64,000 bases of DNA from Buttiauxella sp965119215 (GTDB lineage: Bacteria; Pseudomonadota; Gammaproteobacteria; Enterobacterales; Enterobacteriaceae), in assembly GCA_965119215.1 (NCBI GenBank), contig CBCPKK010000018.1, positions 1 through 64,000 of the forward strand. Reading direction: 5' to 3'. Positions 43,492 to 52,127 of the stretch are shown piece by piece; the first letter of the stretch is position 1; each line of letters starts with the position of its first letter. The notes under the pieces are model-generated. The model ran no database searches, was not told the origin of the DNA, and was given only the letters and a program-made list of their open reading frames with translations. Both the position numbers and the translations under genes were made by a program.

Positions 43492-44284
43492 TAAGAACAT
43501 CCTGCGCGGGCTCACCGCGCTATTGTGTTTCTTCCCGGCGCTGCTGCTTGCCGCGCCGCGGGTTATCTCTCTGTCACCGAGTAATACCGAACTGGCCTTT
43601 GCCGCCGGAATTACGCCTGTGGCCGCCAGTGCCTGGTCGGACTATCCGGAAGCCGCCAAAAAACTTGAGCAAGTTTCAAACTGGCAAGGGATGAACCTTG
43701 AGCGCATCGTGGCGCTGAAACCCGATGTCGTTCTTGCCTGGCGCGGCGGGAATGCAGAACGCCAGGTCAATCAACTCCAGGCGCTGGGTATCAACGTCGT
43801 CTGGCTTGATCCGACAACCGTTGAAGGTGTAGTTGCCGCCCTGCGCCAGTTGGGGCAATACAGCCCAACGCCGGAAACTGCCAACAAAGCCGCAGACAAA
43901 CTGGCAGCAGAGTTTGCCGCGTTAAAAGCAAAGTACTCTCAACGCCCAAAGAAAAAGGTGTTCCTGCAATTTGGCCAACAGCCGTTATTTACTTCAGGAC
44001 GCGGTTCGATTCAGAACGAAATTCTGGAAGTGTGCGGCGGGCAAAATATTTTTGCTGATAGCCGGGTTCCCTGGCCGCAAGTTAGCCGTGAACAAGTGCT
44101 GAGCCGCCGTCCGCAAGCTATTATTATCACCGGCGATGACGCCCAAATCCCTCCAGTCGAACGGTTCTGGAATACCCAGTTAAAAATTCCGGTTATTGCA
44201 GTAAATGATGACTGGTTTAGTCGCTCGAGCCCACGTATTATCCTCGCCGCAAAACAGCTCTGTGAGGAGCTGGCAGAAAAATAA
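43484..44284 (+). CDS. btuF: Vitamin B12-binding protein BtuF
   Basis: Periplasmic corrinoid-binding protein that delivers B12 to BtuCD. Sec signal peptide (about 1-22, cut near LLLAAP), then two lobes joined by a long helix. Conserved LSPSNTELAFAAG, NWQGMNLERI and the DSRVPWPQVSREQ block. A GTG start at 43484 lies inside the last codons of mtnN (8-base overlap) and gives exactly 266 aa, the E. coli length, but there is no strong ribosome-binding site. An ATG at 43457 would place nine more residues before the signal peptide. Confidence 0.9.
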   Translation: MVNKNILRGLTALLCFFPALLLAAPRVISLSPSNTELAFAAGITPVAASAWSDYPEAAKKLEQVSNWQGMNLERIVALKPDVVLAWRGGNAERQVNQLQALGINVVWLDPTTVEGVVAALRQLGQYSPTPETANKAADKLAAEFAALKAKYSQRPKKKVFLQFGQQPLFTSGRGSIQNEILEVCGGQNIFADSRVPWPQVSREQVLSRRPQAIIITGDDAQIPPVERFWNTQLKIPVIAVNDDWFSRSSPRIILAAKQLCEELAEK

Positions 44285-44308
44285 TATTATCTGATGAGGG
44301 TAGCTTAG

Positions 44309-44926
44309 ATGCTTGTTTATTGGCTGGACATCATTGGCACAGCCGTCTTTGCCATATCCGGCGTGTTGCTGGCTGGAAAACTTCGTATGGACCCGTTTGG
44401 CGTACTGGTACTGGGCGTGGTGACAGCCGTGGGCGGCGGAACAATACGTGATATGGCGCTGGATAACGGCCCGGTGTTTTGGGTTAAAGATCCAACCGAC
44501 TTAGTCGTAGCGATGGTGACATGTATGCTAACCATCCTGCTGGTACGCCAGCCACGCCGCCTGCCGAAATGGATTTTGCCGGTGCTCGATGCTGTCGGCC
44601 TTGCGGTTTTCGTCGGCATTGGTGTGAACAAAGCGTTTCTTGCCGGAGCCAGCCCGCTGGTTGCTATCTGTATGGGCGTGCTGACCGGCGTTGGCGGCGG
44701 GATTATTCGTGATGTTTTAGCACGTGAGATTCCGATGATTCTGCGAACTGAAATTTACGCCACTGCCTGTATCGCAGGCGGTATCGTGCATGCTACGGCG
44801 TTTTACACCTTCCACGTTCCGCTAGAGCAGGCCAGTATGATTGGCATGGTCATCACCCTGGCTATTCGTCTTGCGGCTATTCGTTGGCATCTCAAACTGC
44901 CAACATTTGCGCTCGATGACAGGTAA
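44309..44926 (+). CDS. yadS: TRIC-type membrane protein YadS (UPF0126)
   Basis: 205-aa inner membrane protein with two repeats of three helices, each repeat carrying the glycine-rich motif (AVGGGTIRDMA and GVGGGIIRDVLARE). This is the signature of the prokaryotic TRIC/UPF0126 family, related to trimeric intracellular cation channels. The physiological substrate in enterobacteria is not known. 24 bases after btuF, probably one transcript with mtnN and btuF. Confidence 0.92.
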   Translation: MLVYWLDIIGTAVFAISGVLLAGKLRMDPFGVLVLGVVTAVGGGTIRDMALDNGPVFWVKDPTDLVVAMVTCMLTILLVRQPRRLPKWILPVLDAVGLAVFVGIGVNKAFLAGASPLVAICMGVLTGVGGGIIRDVLAREIPMILRTEIYATACIAGGIVHATAFYTFHVPLEQASMIGMVITLAIRLAAIRWHLKLPTFALDDR

Positions 44927-44934
44927 TAAGCAAT

Positions 44935-44965
44935 AAAAAAGCCGTGTTAGAAAACACGGCTTTTT
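44935..44965. terminator. Bidirectional terminator between yadS and erpA
   Basis: Stem AAAAAGCCGTGTT / AACACGGCTTTTT with an AGAA loop; T runs on both strands. It serves two converging genes. Confidence 0.93.
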
Positions 44966-44980
44966 CTTTCGAATCAGCAA

Positions 44981-45328
44981 TTAAACGCTGAAGGAAGAAC
45001 CACACCCGCAGGTGCTTTTCGCGTTCGGGTTAGTCACCACAAAGCGAGAACCTTCCAGGCCTTCGGTGTAATCCACCGCGCCACCTACCAGATATTGCAG
45101 GCTCATCGGGTCAACAACCAACGCGACGCCTTGCTTCTCGATAGTCATATCGCCATCGTTAATCTGATCGTCAAAGGTAAAACCATACTGGAAGCCGCTG
45201 CAACCACCACCGGTGATGTAAACGCGCAGTTTCAGATTTGGGTTTTCCTCATCCGCGATCAGGGTTTTTACTTTCTTGGCTGCGGCTTCTGTAAACTGCA
45301 AGGGCAGCACTGCTACGTCATCACTCAT
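44981..45328 (-). CDS. erpA: A-type iron-sulfur carrier ErpA
   Basis: Delivers Fe-S clusters to targets such as IspG and IspH of the isoprenoid pathway. 115 aa with the three conserved cluster cysteines (GGGCSG and the C-terminal CGCGSSF). ATG 45328 (MSDDVAVLPLQ) matches E. coli ErpA (114 aa). An ORF start at 45361 adds 11 residues and is unlikely. Its function ties to dxr elsewhere in the window through the same pathway. Confidence 0.96.
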   Translation of the reverse strand: MSDDVAVLPLQFTEAAAKKVKTLIADEENPNLKLRVYITGGGCSGFQYGFTFDDQINDGDMTIEKQGVALVVDPMSLQYLVGGAVDYTEGLEGSRFVVTNPNAKSTCGCGSSFSV

Positions 45329-45409
45329 TTTTTGCTCCCAACGGAATAAATAATCGGACAAAGAATCACCCGATCTTTAGCGCCATTATCTAATACCCGA
45401 GTAAATCGT

Positions 45410-46831
45410 TCAAGTATTCTCCCCGCTCGGGGTTTGTTGTTCTTTAGCCTGCTTTTCGGCTTCTTGTTTGGCAAGCGTCCGCGCAAGAATCGAGGAGTAT
45501 AGCGGTTTACCACCGAGGAATTGTGCCAATAGTGTCGCGCCAAGGCAGGTAATAATCATTGGCAAAATGAGCTGATAGTTGTCAGTCATTTCCAGAACCA
45601 ACACGATCCCCGTCAGTGGCGCACGCACCGATGCGGCAAACAACGCCCCCATTCCTGCAATCGCAAACGTCCCAACTTCAAGGTGATAGGCCGGGAACCA
45701 GGCCGCACTTGCCATACCAAATGCCGTACCCAGTAACGTGCCCAAGGCCAGCATGGGTGCAAAAATCCCGCCTGGTGCGCCAGAAGAAAAACACAGCAGC
45801 GTGGTAATCACACGCGCAATAAAGATAAACAGCAGCATGCCTAAAGTGTAGTTTCCGGCAGCGGCAATGGGGATCAGGCTAAAACCGCCACCTGCTGCTG
45901 CGGGTTGGATAAGCCCCAATACACCACAAATCCCGCCTAACAGGCCGCCAATAATCACCCATTTTTTGAGATTCCCACCGTGGAAGCGCTGGAACATATC
46001 CTGGGTGCGGAACACCATCGCGTTAAAGAACACGCCGACAATGCCGAATACCATGCCCAGCACCAGGTATAGCCACAGCGTGTTAACCGGCGCATTGGAG
46101 AGTTTCCCGACTTCAATAACTGCGTTTTCACCGTTAAAAATACGGAAAACCACGCTCGACATAATCACGCCGATAAACACGGCTTTTATCGAAATCAGGT
46201 TGTAGCGGAACTGCGGGCGCATCTCTTCAATGATGAACAGAATCCCCGCCAGAGGTGCGTTGAACGCGGCGGATAAACCCGCTGCGGCACCTGTCGCCAA
46301 TAGCGAATGGCGGGCTTCGGCACCTCGTAAACGGAAAATATCCAGCACCATACGCCCGATATTCCCGCCCAGTTGCACCGTTGGCCCTTCACGCCCCAGC
46401 ACCATACCTGCGCCGAGCGTCCCCATACCGCCAATAAACTTAACGGGGATAACACGCCACCAGCGCACCGGACGTAATTCCTCCAGCGCACCTTCAATTT
46501 CAGGTATGCCAGAACCGCCCGCTTCCGGCGCATAACGGCGCACTAAATAGTAACCAACCATCGCCAGAAGCATTGAGCTGATGAATGCCAAAGGCCAAAC
46601 GATCAAGCTGTGATCGGCCACATTCGCCAGCATCGCAAGGCGATTTTGTTGTACCCAGGTCACCGCTTTTTCAAAAGCGACACCTGCTAAACCGGCTAAT
46701 GTCCCTACTATCGCGGCCATGAATAGAATAGCGACCGGCGTTTTATCCTGTCGAATTAGGCGACGCACCATGTCGCCCCTGCGTAAGCGCACAACCTGTT
46801 GTGCTTCAAAAGAGGGGTGGGAGTGATTCAT
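45410..46831 (-). CDS. clcA: H+/Cl- exchange transporter ClcA
   Basis: Two-chloride/one-proton antiporter used in extreme acid resistance. 473 aa, many helices in the inverted CLC repeat. Selectivity filter parts GSGIPEIEG, GREGPTVQ (gating Glu) and GGIFAPMLALG are present, with the internal proton Glu expected between. I use ATG 46831 (MNHSHPSFEAQ), giving the E. coli length; ATG 46843 adds MISL. Divergent from hemL across 138 bases. Confidence 0.94.
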   Translation of the reverse strand: MNHSHPSFEAQQVVRLRRGDMVRRLIRQDKTPVAILFMAAIVGTLAGLAGVAFEKAVTWVQQNRLAMLANVADHSLIVWPLAFISSMLLAMVGYYLVRRYAPEAGGSGIPEIEGALEELRPVRWWRVIPVKFIGGMGTLGAGMVLGREGPTVQLGGNIGRMVLDIFRLRGAEARHSLLATGAAAGLSAAFNAPLAGILFIIEEMRPQFRYNLISIKAVFIGVIMSSVVFRIFNGENAVIEVGKLSNAPVNTLWLYLVLGMVFGIVGVFFNAMVFRTQDMFQRFHGGNLKKWVIIGGLLGGICGVLGLIQPAAAGGGFSLIPIAAAGNYTLGMLLFIFIARVITTLLCFSSGAPGGIFAPMLALGTLLGTAFGMASAAWFPAYHLEVGTFAIAGMGALFAASVRAPLTGIVLVLEMTDNYQLILPMIITCLGATLLAQFLGGKPLYSSILARTLAKQEAEKQAKEQQTPSGENT

Positions 46832-46969
46832 TAGGCTAATCATTTATTGGTAATACAAATCGAGGGGGCATTCTACTCTCTCGACGCATTTGGGCAAAAC
46901 TTTCATAACTCCGAGAGTTTCCCTTAGAATAGCGTGTTGCCACTATTTCTACGAATCAGGAGCCGATTC

Positions 46970-48250
46970 ATGAGTAAGTCTGAAAACCTGTACGCTGCCG
47001 CACGCAAAGTCATCCCTGGTGGGGTGAACTCGCCGGTTCGTGCTTTTACCGGAGTCGGCGGTGTGCCGCTGTTTATCGAACGCGCTGACGGGGCTTACCT
47101 GTATGACGCTGACGGCAAAGCCTATATCGATTATGTGGGCTCCTGGGGCCCGATGGTGCTCGGCCATAATCATCCGGCGATTCGCAACGCCGTGATTGAA
47201 GCCGTTGAGCGCGGCCTGAGCTTTGGCGCGCCTACTGAGATGGAAGTAAAAATGGCGGAACTGGTGACAGAACTGGTTCCGACTATGGATATGGTTCGCA
47301 TGGTGAACTCGGGCACCGAAGCCACCATGAGCGCCATTCGTCTGGCTCGCGGTTTCACCGGCCGTGACAAAATCATTAAATTCGAAGGCTGCTACCACGG
47401 CCATGCTGACTGCCTGCTTGTGAAAGCCGGTTCCGGCGCATTGACTTTAGGCCAGCCAAATTCACCGGGTGTTCCGGCAGATTTTGCCAAACACACCCTC
47501 ACCTGCACCTATAACGATCTCGCTTCCGTACGCGCAGCGTTTGAGCAATATCCGCAAGATATCGCCTGCCTGATTGTTGAACCGGTCGCCGGTAACATGA
47601 ACTGCATTCCACCAAACGAAGATTTCTTGCCAGGGCTGCGTGCTCTGTGTGACGAGTTTGGCGCGCTGTTTATTATCGACGAAGTGATGACGGGCTTCCG
47701 TGTTGCTCTGGCTGGCGCACAGTCTTACTACGATGTGGAGCCTGATTTAACCTGTCTGGGCAAAATCATTGGTGGCGGTATGCCTGTGGGCGCATTTGGT
47801 GGCCGTCGTGAAATTATGGATGCACTGGCACCAACCGGCCCTGTTTATCAGGCGGGTACGCTATCTGGTAACCCAATCGCCATGGCGGCAGGCTACGCTT
47901 GCCTGACGGAAGTTTCACAGCCCGGTATTCACCAGACGCTGACTGAACTGACCGAAATGCTGGCAAGTGGGCTGCTGAAAGCCGCCGAAGCCGAAAACAT
48001 TCCGCTGGTCGTCAATAACGTGGGTGGGATGTTTGGTTTGTTCTTCACGGATGCCCAAACGGTAACCTGCTACCAGGATGTGATGGCGTGTGACGTTGAG
48101 CGCTTTAAGAAGTTCTTCCACCTGATGCTGGAAGAAGGCGTTTACCTGGCACCGTCTGCGTTTGAAGCAGGCTTTATGTCAGTTGCGCATTCGAAGGAAG
48201 ATATTCAGAAGACTATCGACGCTGCGCGTCGGGTGTTTGCGAAGCTGTAA
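46970..48250 (+). CDS. hemL: Glutamate-1-semialdehyde 2,1-aminomutase
   Basis: Makes 5-aminolevulinate from glutamate 1-semialdehyde in the C5 heme pathway. 426 aa as in E. coli. PLP-dependent class III aminotransferase fold; PLP lysine in CLGKIIGGGMP, and IIDEVMTGFR for the ring aspartate. ATG 46970 follows CAGGAGC. In the 46832-46969 divergent gap a TAGAAT (46926-46931) could be the hemL -10. Heme made here also serves the cytochrome c at 9006. Confidence 0.97.
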   Translation: MSKSENLYAAARKVIPGGVNSPVRAFTGVGGVPLFIERADGAYLYDADGKAYIDYVGSWGPMVLGHNHPAIRNAVIEAVERGLSFGAPTEMEVKMAELVTELVPTMDMVRMVNSGTEATMSAIRLARGFTGRDKIIKFEGCYHGHADCLLVKAGSGALTLGQPNSPGVPADFAKHTLTCTYNDLASVRAAFEQYPQDIACLIVEPVAGNMNCIPPNEDFLPGLRALCDEFGALFIIDEVMTGFRVALAGAQSYYDVEPDLTCLGKIIGGGMPVGAFGGRREIMDALAPTGPVYQAGTLSGNPIAMAAGYACLTEVSQPGIHQTLTELTEMLASGLLKAAEAENIPLVVNNVGGMFGLFFTDAQTVTCYQDVMACDVERFKKFFHLMLEEGVYLAPSAFEAGFMSVAHSKEDIQKTIDAARRVFAKL

Positions 48251-48268
48251 TCTACGCAGGTTCTCATG

Positions 48269-48351
48269 GACCCCACCCCAACCCTCCCCTTGTCAGGGGA
48301 GGGAGCACCTTTAGCTCCTCCACCTGGCAAGGGGGAGGTTGGGAGGGGGTC
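48269..48351. repeat. GC-rich imperfect palindromic intergenic repeat
   Basis: Arms 48269-48292 and 48328-48351 are inverted copies of 24 bases with 20 matches, each made of C- or G-tracts (GACCCC...CTTG against CAAG...GGGGTC). Inside are smaller hairpins CTCCCCT/AGGGGAG (48285-48302) and GGAGC/GCTCC (48303-48318). It sits between converging hemL and fhuB and has no T run. The form is like the interspersed palindromes of enterobacterial genomes. It may also stop or protect transcripts. Confidence 0.75.
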
Positions 48352-48398
48352 ATAAAACCATCGCTTCAACTTCTTGCTAACGCTCGTTCGTGGTCGGA

Positions 48399-50384
48399 TT
48401 AACGAGTCTGTTTACGCAGCAAATAGATAAAGTACGGCGCACCAATAAACGTTGCCAGTAACCCGGCAGGAACTTGATCCGGGAACATAATCATTCTTCC
48501 GCACCAGTCTGCCGCCACCATTAACATCCCGCCTAATAACGCCGACATAATCAGTTGTGGCATTGCCCGCCGGAAGCCAAGCATGCGCGCAATATGCGGT
48601 GCCATTAAGCCAACAAAACTCAGTGGGCCAACGGTCATGGTTGCCGCAGCCGTTAAGGTTGCAGCCAGCAATAACAACGCAAAGCGTGATGGCGTAAGAG
48701 CCATGCCGATGGCGCGTGCGGTTGCTCCGCCCAGCGGTAAAATCATCAGCCAACGGCGGCACAGCGGCGTAAGCGCAAATAAGATAACCATCAGAATAAG
48801 CGTTCTGACCGCCTGATCGCCGGTAACGTTATAGGTCGAGCCGGAAATCCAGGTCAGTATGCCCGCCATGCGCGGATCGCCACTCGCCATCAACAACATC
48901 AATAACATGGTAAACGCCGTGCTCAGCGCCATCCCTGCCAGCAGCATGCGCTGCGGGGAAAATCCACCACGGCTCGCGGTTACCATGATAACTAACAGCG
49001 TCACCGCCGCGCCAAGGCTGCCCGCAGGGAACAACCAACCGAAAGCATTTCCTGGCACGATAAACAGCATCACCACCACACCAAATGCCGCGCCGGAACT
49101 GATGCCCAAAACTTCAGGGCTAGCCATGGCATTTCCGGTCAGACGTTGGATGACGCTACCCGCAACCGCCAGCATCATGCCCGCCGTCAGCGCCGCTAAT
49201 ACGCGTGGCCAGCGCCACTGCAACAGGTCGTGGAATAGCGAACCGCTTACCCAATTCCAGCCATAAGCGTCGCGCCCCAGCGTCAGTGCAGTAACAATAA
49301 CCAGAGCCAACACGCCGCTGCCGATTAACACCCACCAGAGCAAATGCTGGCGCTCAGCAGGAACGTTATCGCCCTGATTCATCGCAGGCGTCCCAACGGT
49401 ACGCAGGCGCGGCAGCAGCCAAAGCAGTAAAGGCGCACCAATCAGAGCTGTTACTGTACCGGTCGAAATCTCGCGCCAGGCACTGGTGAGCCAGATAACC
49501 GATTGGTCGGATAACCACAAAATTAATGCACCGATCAGCGGTGCCAGGAACAATCGAGCAACCAGCCGCCGCGCGCCAAGCATTTTAGCCAGCAGCGGCG
49601 CGAACAAACCGATAAAGCCGATAATCCCGACGGCGTTAACCAGCAACGCACTGATGGCAATCGCCAGCACCAGCGTCGCCAGGCGCACCACCGAAAGTGC
49701 CAGCCCAAGATTACGCGCTACACCATCGTCTAACCCCATCAGCGTTAGCGGGCGTAGCAACAGCAGCGTTAACAACAAACCACCGACCAGACGCGGCCAC
49801 AATCCGTTGACGATGTCCCAGTCTTGCTGGTTCAGCGAACCGGTGCTCCACAAGAACATGTTCTGCAATTGGTCGTGGTGGAAAATCGCCAGTAGCTGGT
49901 TTACCGCGCCGCAATACAGACTAAGCACCAGGCCTGCAAGAATCAGAGTGACTGGCGATAAACGCTTGCCCCAGGCAACGCCGAACACCAGCAACCCCAC
50001 AACACCCGCACCCGCGAGTGCCGCAAATTGTTGCGTTGCAAAGCCGCCGGGCAGCGCCCACAGCGTGGCAACGGTCACACCTAACTGTGCGCCACTCGCC
50101 ACGCCAAGCGTCGTCGGTTCGGCAAGTGGGTTACGCAATACCTGCTGGAACAGCACGCCGACTAATCCAAGCCCTGCTCCAACCAACAAAGAGATAGCCA
50201 GGCGCGGTAGCGCGCTGTAGTGGAATAACATCTGATTGATGTCATCAATGTTTGGCTGCGCCCAGGCGGTGCTCCATAGTGCGGAAGACAACTGAACATT
50301 CAGATTGTGTAACGTCAGCGCACAGGCAATGACAAACAGCAGCGACAAAAGAATCGCAGGGAACAAGGCATAACGATGTCTCAC
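48399..50384 (-). CDS. fhuB: Ferric hydroxamate ABC transporter permease FhuB
   Basis: Inner membrane permease that takes ferrichrome and other hydroxamates from FhuD. 661 aa (E. coli 660): two fused FecCD-type halves of about ten helices each. Each half carries the loop that contacts FhuC (ARNLGLALSVVRL in the first, ARAIGMALTPSRF in the second) and a GFIGLFAP / SFVGLMAPH stretch. Its ATG overlaps the fhuD stop by four bases. Last gene of fhuACDB. Confidence 0.97.
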   Translation of the reverse strand: MRHRYALFPAILLSLLFVIACALTLHNLNVQLSSALWSTAWAQPNIDDINQMLFHYSALPRLAISLLVGAGLGLVGVLFQQVLRNPLAEPTTLGVASGAQLGVTVATLWALPGGFATQQFAALAGAGVVGLLVFGVAWGKRLSPVTLILAGLVLSLYCGAVNQLLAIFHHDQLQNMFLWSTGSLNQQDWDIVNGLWPRLVGGLLLTLLLLRPLTLMGLDDGVARNLGLALSVVRLATLVLAIAISALLVNAVGIIGFIGLFAPLLAKMLGARRLVARLFLAPLIGALILWLSDQSVIWLTSAWREISTGTVTALIGAPLLLWLLPRLRTVGTPAMNQGDNVPAERQHLLWWVLIGSGVLALVIVTALTLGRDAYGWNWVSGSLFHDLLQWRWPRVLAALTAGMMLAVAGSVIQRLTGNAMASPEVLGISSGAAFGVVVMLFIVPGNAFGWLFPAGSLGAAVTLLVIMVTASRGGFSPQRMLLAGMALSTAFTMLLMLLMASGDPRMAGILTWISGSTYNVTGDQAVRTLILMVILFALTPLCRRWLMILPLGGATARAIGMALTPSRFALLLLAATLTAAATMTVGPLSFVGLMAPHIARMLGFRRAMPQLIMSALLGGMLMVAADWCGRMIMFPDQVPAGLLATFIGAPYFIYLLRKQTR

Positions 50385-51283
50385 GCTTTGCTCCCGATGG
50401 CTTTAGCCAGAGTAGTCGTGAAGCTCATTGCGGAAAGAGTTGCGCCGTAAAGCCAAACAGGAGGAACACGCTGGAAACGATTCTGACGAACAAAAGGCAT
50501 CGCGTTCCATAAAGGCGTTGCCATGACGCGCGCCATTTCAGCATCGTTATTATGATCAAAGCAGATAACATCGGCGTCTTTGACTTCGGCCAGGCGCTCA
50601 AGACCCACTACCGCACTGCCCCAGAAGTTAGTTTCGCCCGCCCATGCGTTTTTCACGTCCAGCAAATCCATCACCTGTTGGAACAGACTGTTTTGCCCGA
50701 TAACCAGCGCGTGGCGCGAATCCAACAACGTCATCAGCAATACAGGCTTGTCGCCGCGAGCGGCAAAGCGGGGTTTCATCTGCTCGATGAATTGGTCGAA
50801 TTTCACTAAGTGATCGCGGGCTGCTAGCTGCATACCCAGTTTCTCACCCAACTCCGTCAGCGACTCGCGAGCCACCGTCAGCGGTTTGCCAGAGCCATCG
50901 TTAAAGCTGAATCCTAAACCCGGCGCGATACGGGACATTTTTTCCGGCGACGGGCCGTAGCCTGCGGAATAGAGAATCAACGACGGTTTTAGTTGGGTAA
51001 GCAGTTCGAGATTAGGCTCGGTGCGCAAACCGACTTCGATAATGCCATCCGGCAATTTCGGTTCGCCAACCCAGGCTTTGTAATTGGTGATGTCGGCCAT
51101 TGCATAAGGCGTGACGCCCAGCGCCAGCATCAGTTCAACCGGCAACCATTCCAACGCCACGATGCGGTGAGGGTCAATAATAGTGGCCGCCTGCGCATTG
51201 CCCATTTTGAGCAATAAAGGGGAAAGCGCCAGCGCGGTTAGCAACTGGCGACGGCTCAGCAAAGGATTAATCAACTCAGGCAT
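50381..51283 (-). CDS. fhuD: Ferric hydroxamate-binding protein FhuD
   Basis: Periplasmic binding protein that passes hydroxamate siderophores from FhuA/TonB to FhuB. 300 aa (E. coli 296). The N-terminus has a twin-arginine-like signal, SRRQLLTALALSPLLL, cut near AQA at about residue 32, suggesting Tat export as proposed for E. coli FhuD. Class III binding fold with a rigid middle helix (LTELGEKLGM region). Its first base is shared with the fhuC stop, and its stop overlaps fhuB. Confidence 0.95.
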   Translation of the reverse strand: MPELINPLLSRRQLLTALALSPLLLKMGNAQAATIIDPHRIVALEWLPVELMLALGVTPYAMADITNYKAWVGEPKLPDGIIEVGLRTEPNLELLTQLKPSLILYSAGYGPSPEKMSRIAPGLGFSFNDGSGKPLTVARESLTELGEKLGMQLAARDHLVKFDQFIEQMKPRFAARGDKPVLLMTLLDSRHALVIGQNSLFQQVMDLLDVKNAWAGETNFWGSAVVGLERLAEVKDADVICFDHNNDAEMARVMATPLWNAMPFVRQNRFQRVPPVWLYGATLSAMSFTTTLAKAIGSKA

Positions 51284-52080
51284 CAGTAAACAAAGCTCAC
51301 CGGAGCCGCACCCGCAGGATGTGGCAAAATTCCCATCGGGATACCGTAAATCTGTTCCAGCGTTTCGCTTTGCATCAGTTCAGCAGGGCTGCCCTGCGCA
51401 ATCATTTCGCCACCGCGCAATGCCACGAGGTTATCGCAATAGCGAGCCGCCATATTGATATCGTGCAGAACGGCAATGACTGTCAGGCCTCGTTCCTGGC
51501 TAAGACGATGAATCAGCGCCAGCACGTCAACCTGATGGGCAATATCCAGCGCCGATGTCGGTTCATCTAACAGTAAGCAACGGCTATCTTGCGCCACCAG
51601 CATGGCAATCCACGCACGCTGGCGTTCACCGCCAGACAGGCTATCCACCAGGCGATGGGCAAAAGGTTTGAGCCCAACCAGCGAGATGGCCTCTTCCACC
51701 AGTTCCCTGTCTGCCGCGCCAAAACGACCGAGCGCACCGTGCCACGGATAACGACCAATCGCCACCAGTTCACGCACTGTCATCCCTTCGGCTGCCGGAA
51801 GTTGCTGCGGCAAATACGCGACTTTGCGCGCAAATTCCTTACTGCTCCAGCTGTCCAACGGTTGATCGTTGAGATTGATTTCCCCATCAGAAGACTTCTG
51901 ATGGCGGCCCAGCATTTTCAGCAATGTCGATTTGCCCGAGCCGTTATGACCAATCAGGCCAGTCACTTTTCCGATGGGAAAGGTAATAGACAGAGGATGG
52001 AGAAGCGTGCGACCAGGAACGCGGAAGGAAACGTCAGTGAGGCTAAACGTGGTATCGGGATGAAGGTGTTTGTCCTGCAT
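51283..52080 (-). CDS. fhuC: Ferric hydroxamate ABC transporter ATP-binding protein FhuC
   Basis: ATPase that drives FhuB. Walker A GHNGSGKS, signature LSGGERQR, Walker B LLLDEPTSALD and the switch histidine in AVLHDINMA are all present. ATG 52080 gives 265 aa as in E. coli; ATG 52089 (MAIMQDK) is equally close to no clear ribosome-binding site, so three residues are uncertain. It is 47 bases downstream of fhuA. Confidence 0.96.
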   Translation of the reverse strand: MQDKHLHPDTTFSLTDVSFRVPGRTLLHPLSITFPIGKVTGLIGHNGSGKSTLLKMLGRHQKSSDGEINLNDQPLDSWSSKEFARKVAYLPQQLPAAEGMTVRELVAIGRYPWHGALGRFGAADRELVEEAISLVGLKPFAHRLVDSLSGGERQRAWIAMLVAQDSRCLLLDEPTSALDIAHQVDVLALIHRLSQERGLTVIAVLHDINMAARYCDNLVALRGGEMIAQGSPAELMQSETLEQIYGIPMGILPHPAGAAPVSFVY

Positions 52081-52127
52081 GATAGCCATCTTTGTTGATG
52101 GGCACGGCGAACCGTGCCCGAATACAC

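Noticed and set aside
49486..50220. 244-codon open frame opposite fhuB
   Set aside because: Shadow frame rich in Ser, Pro, Asn and Thr, as expected opposite a leucine/alanine-rich membrane protein.
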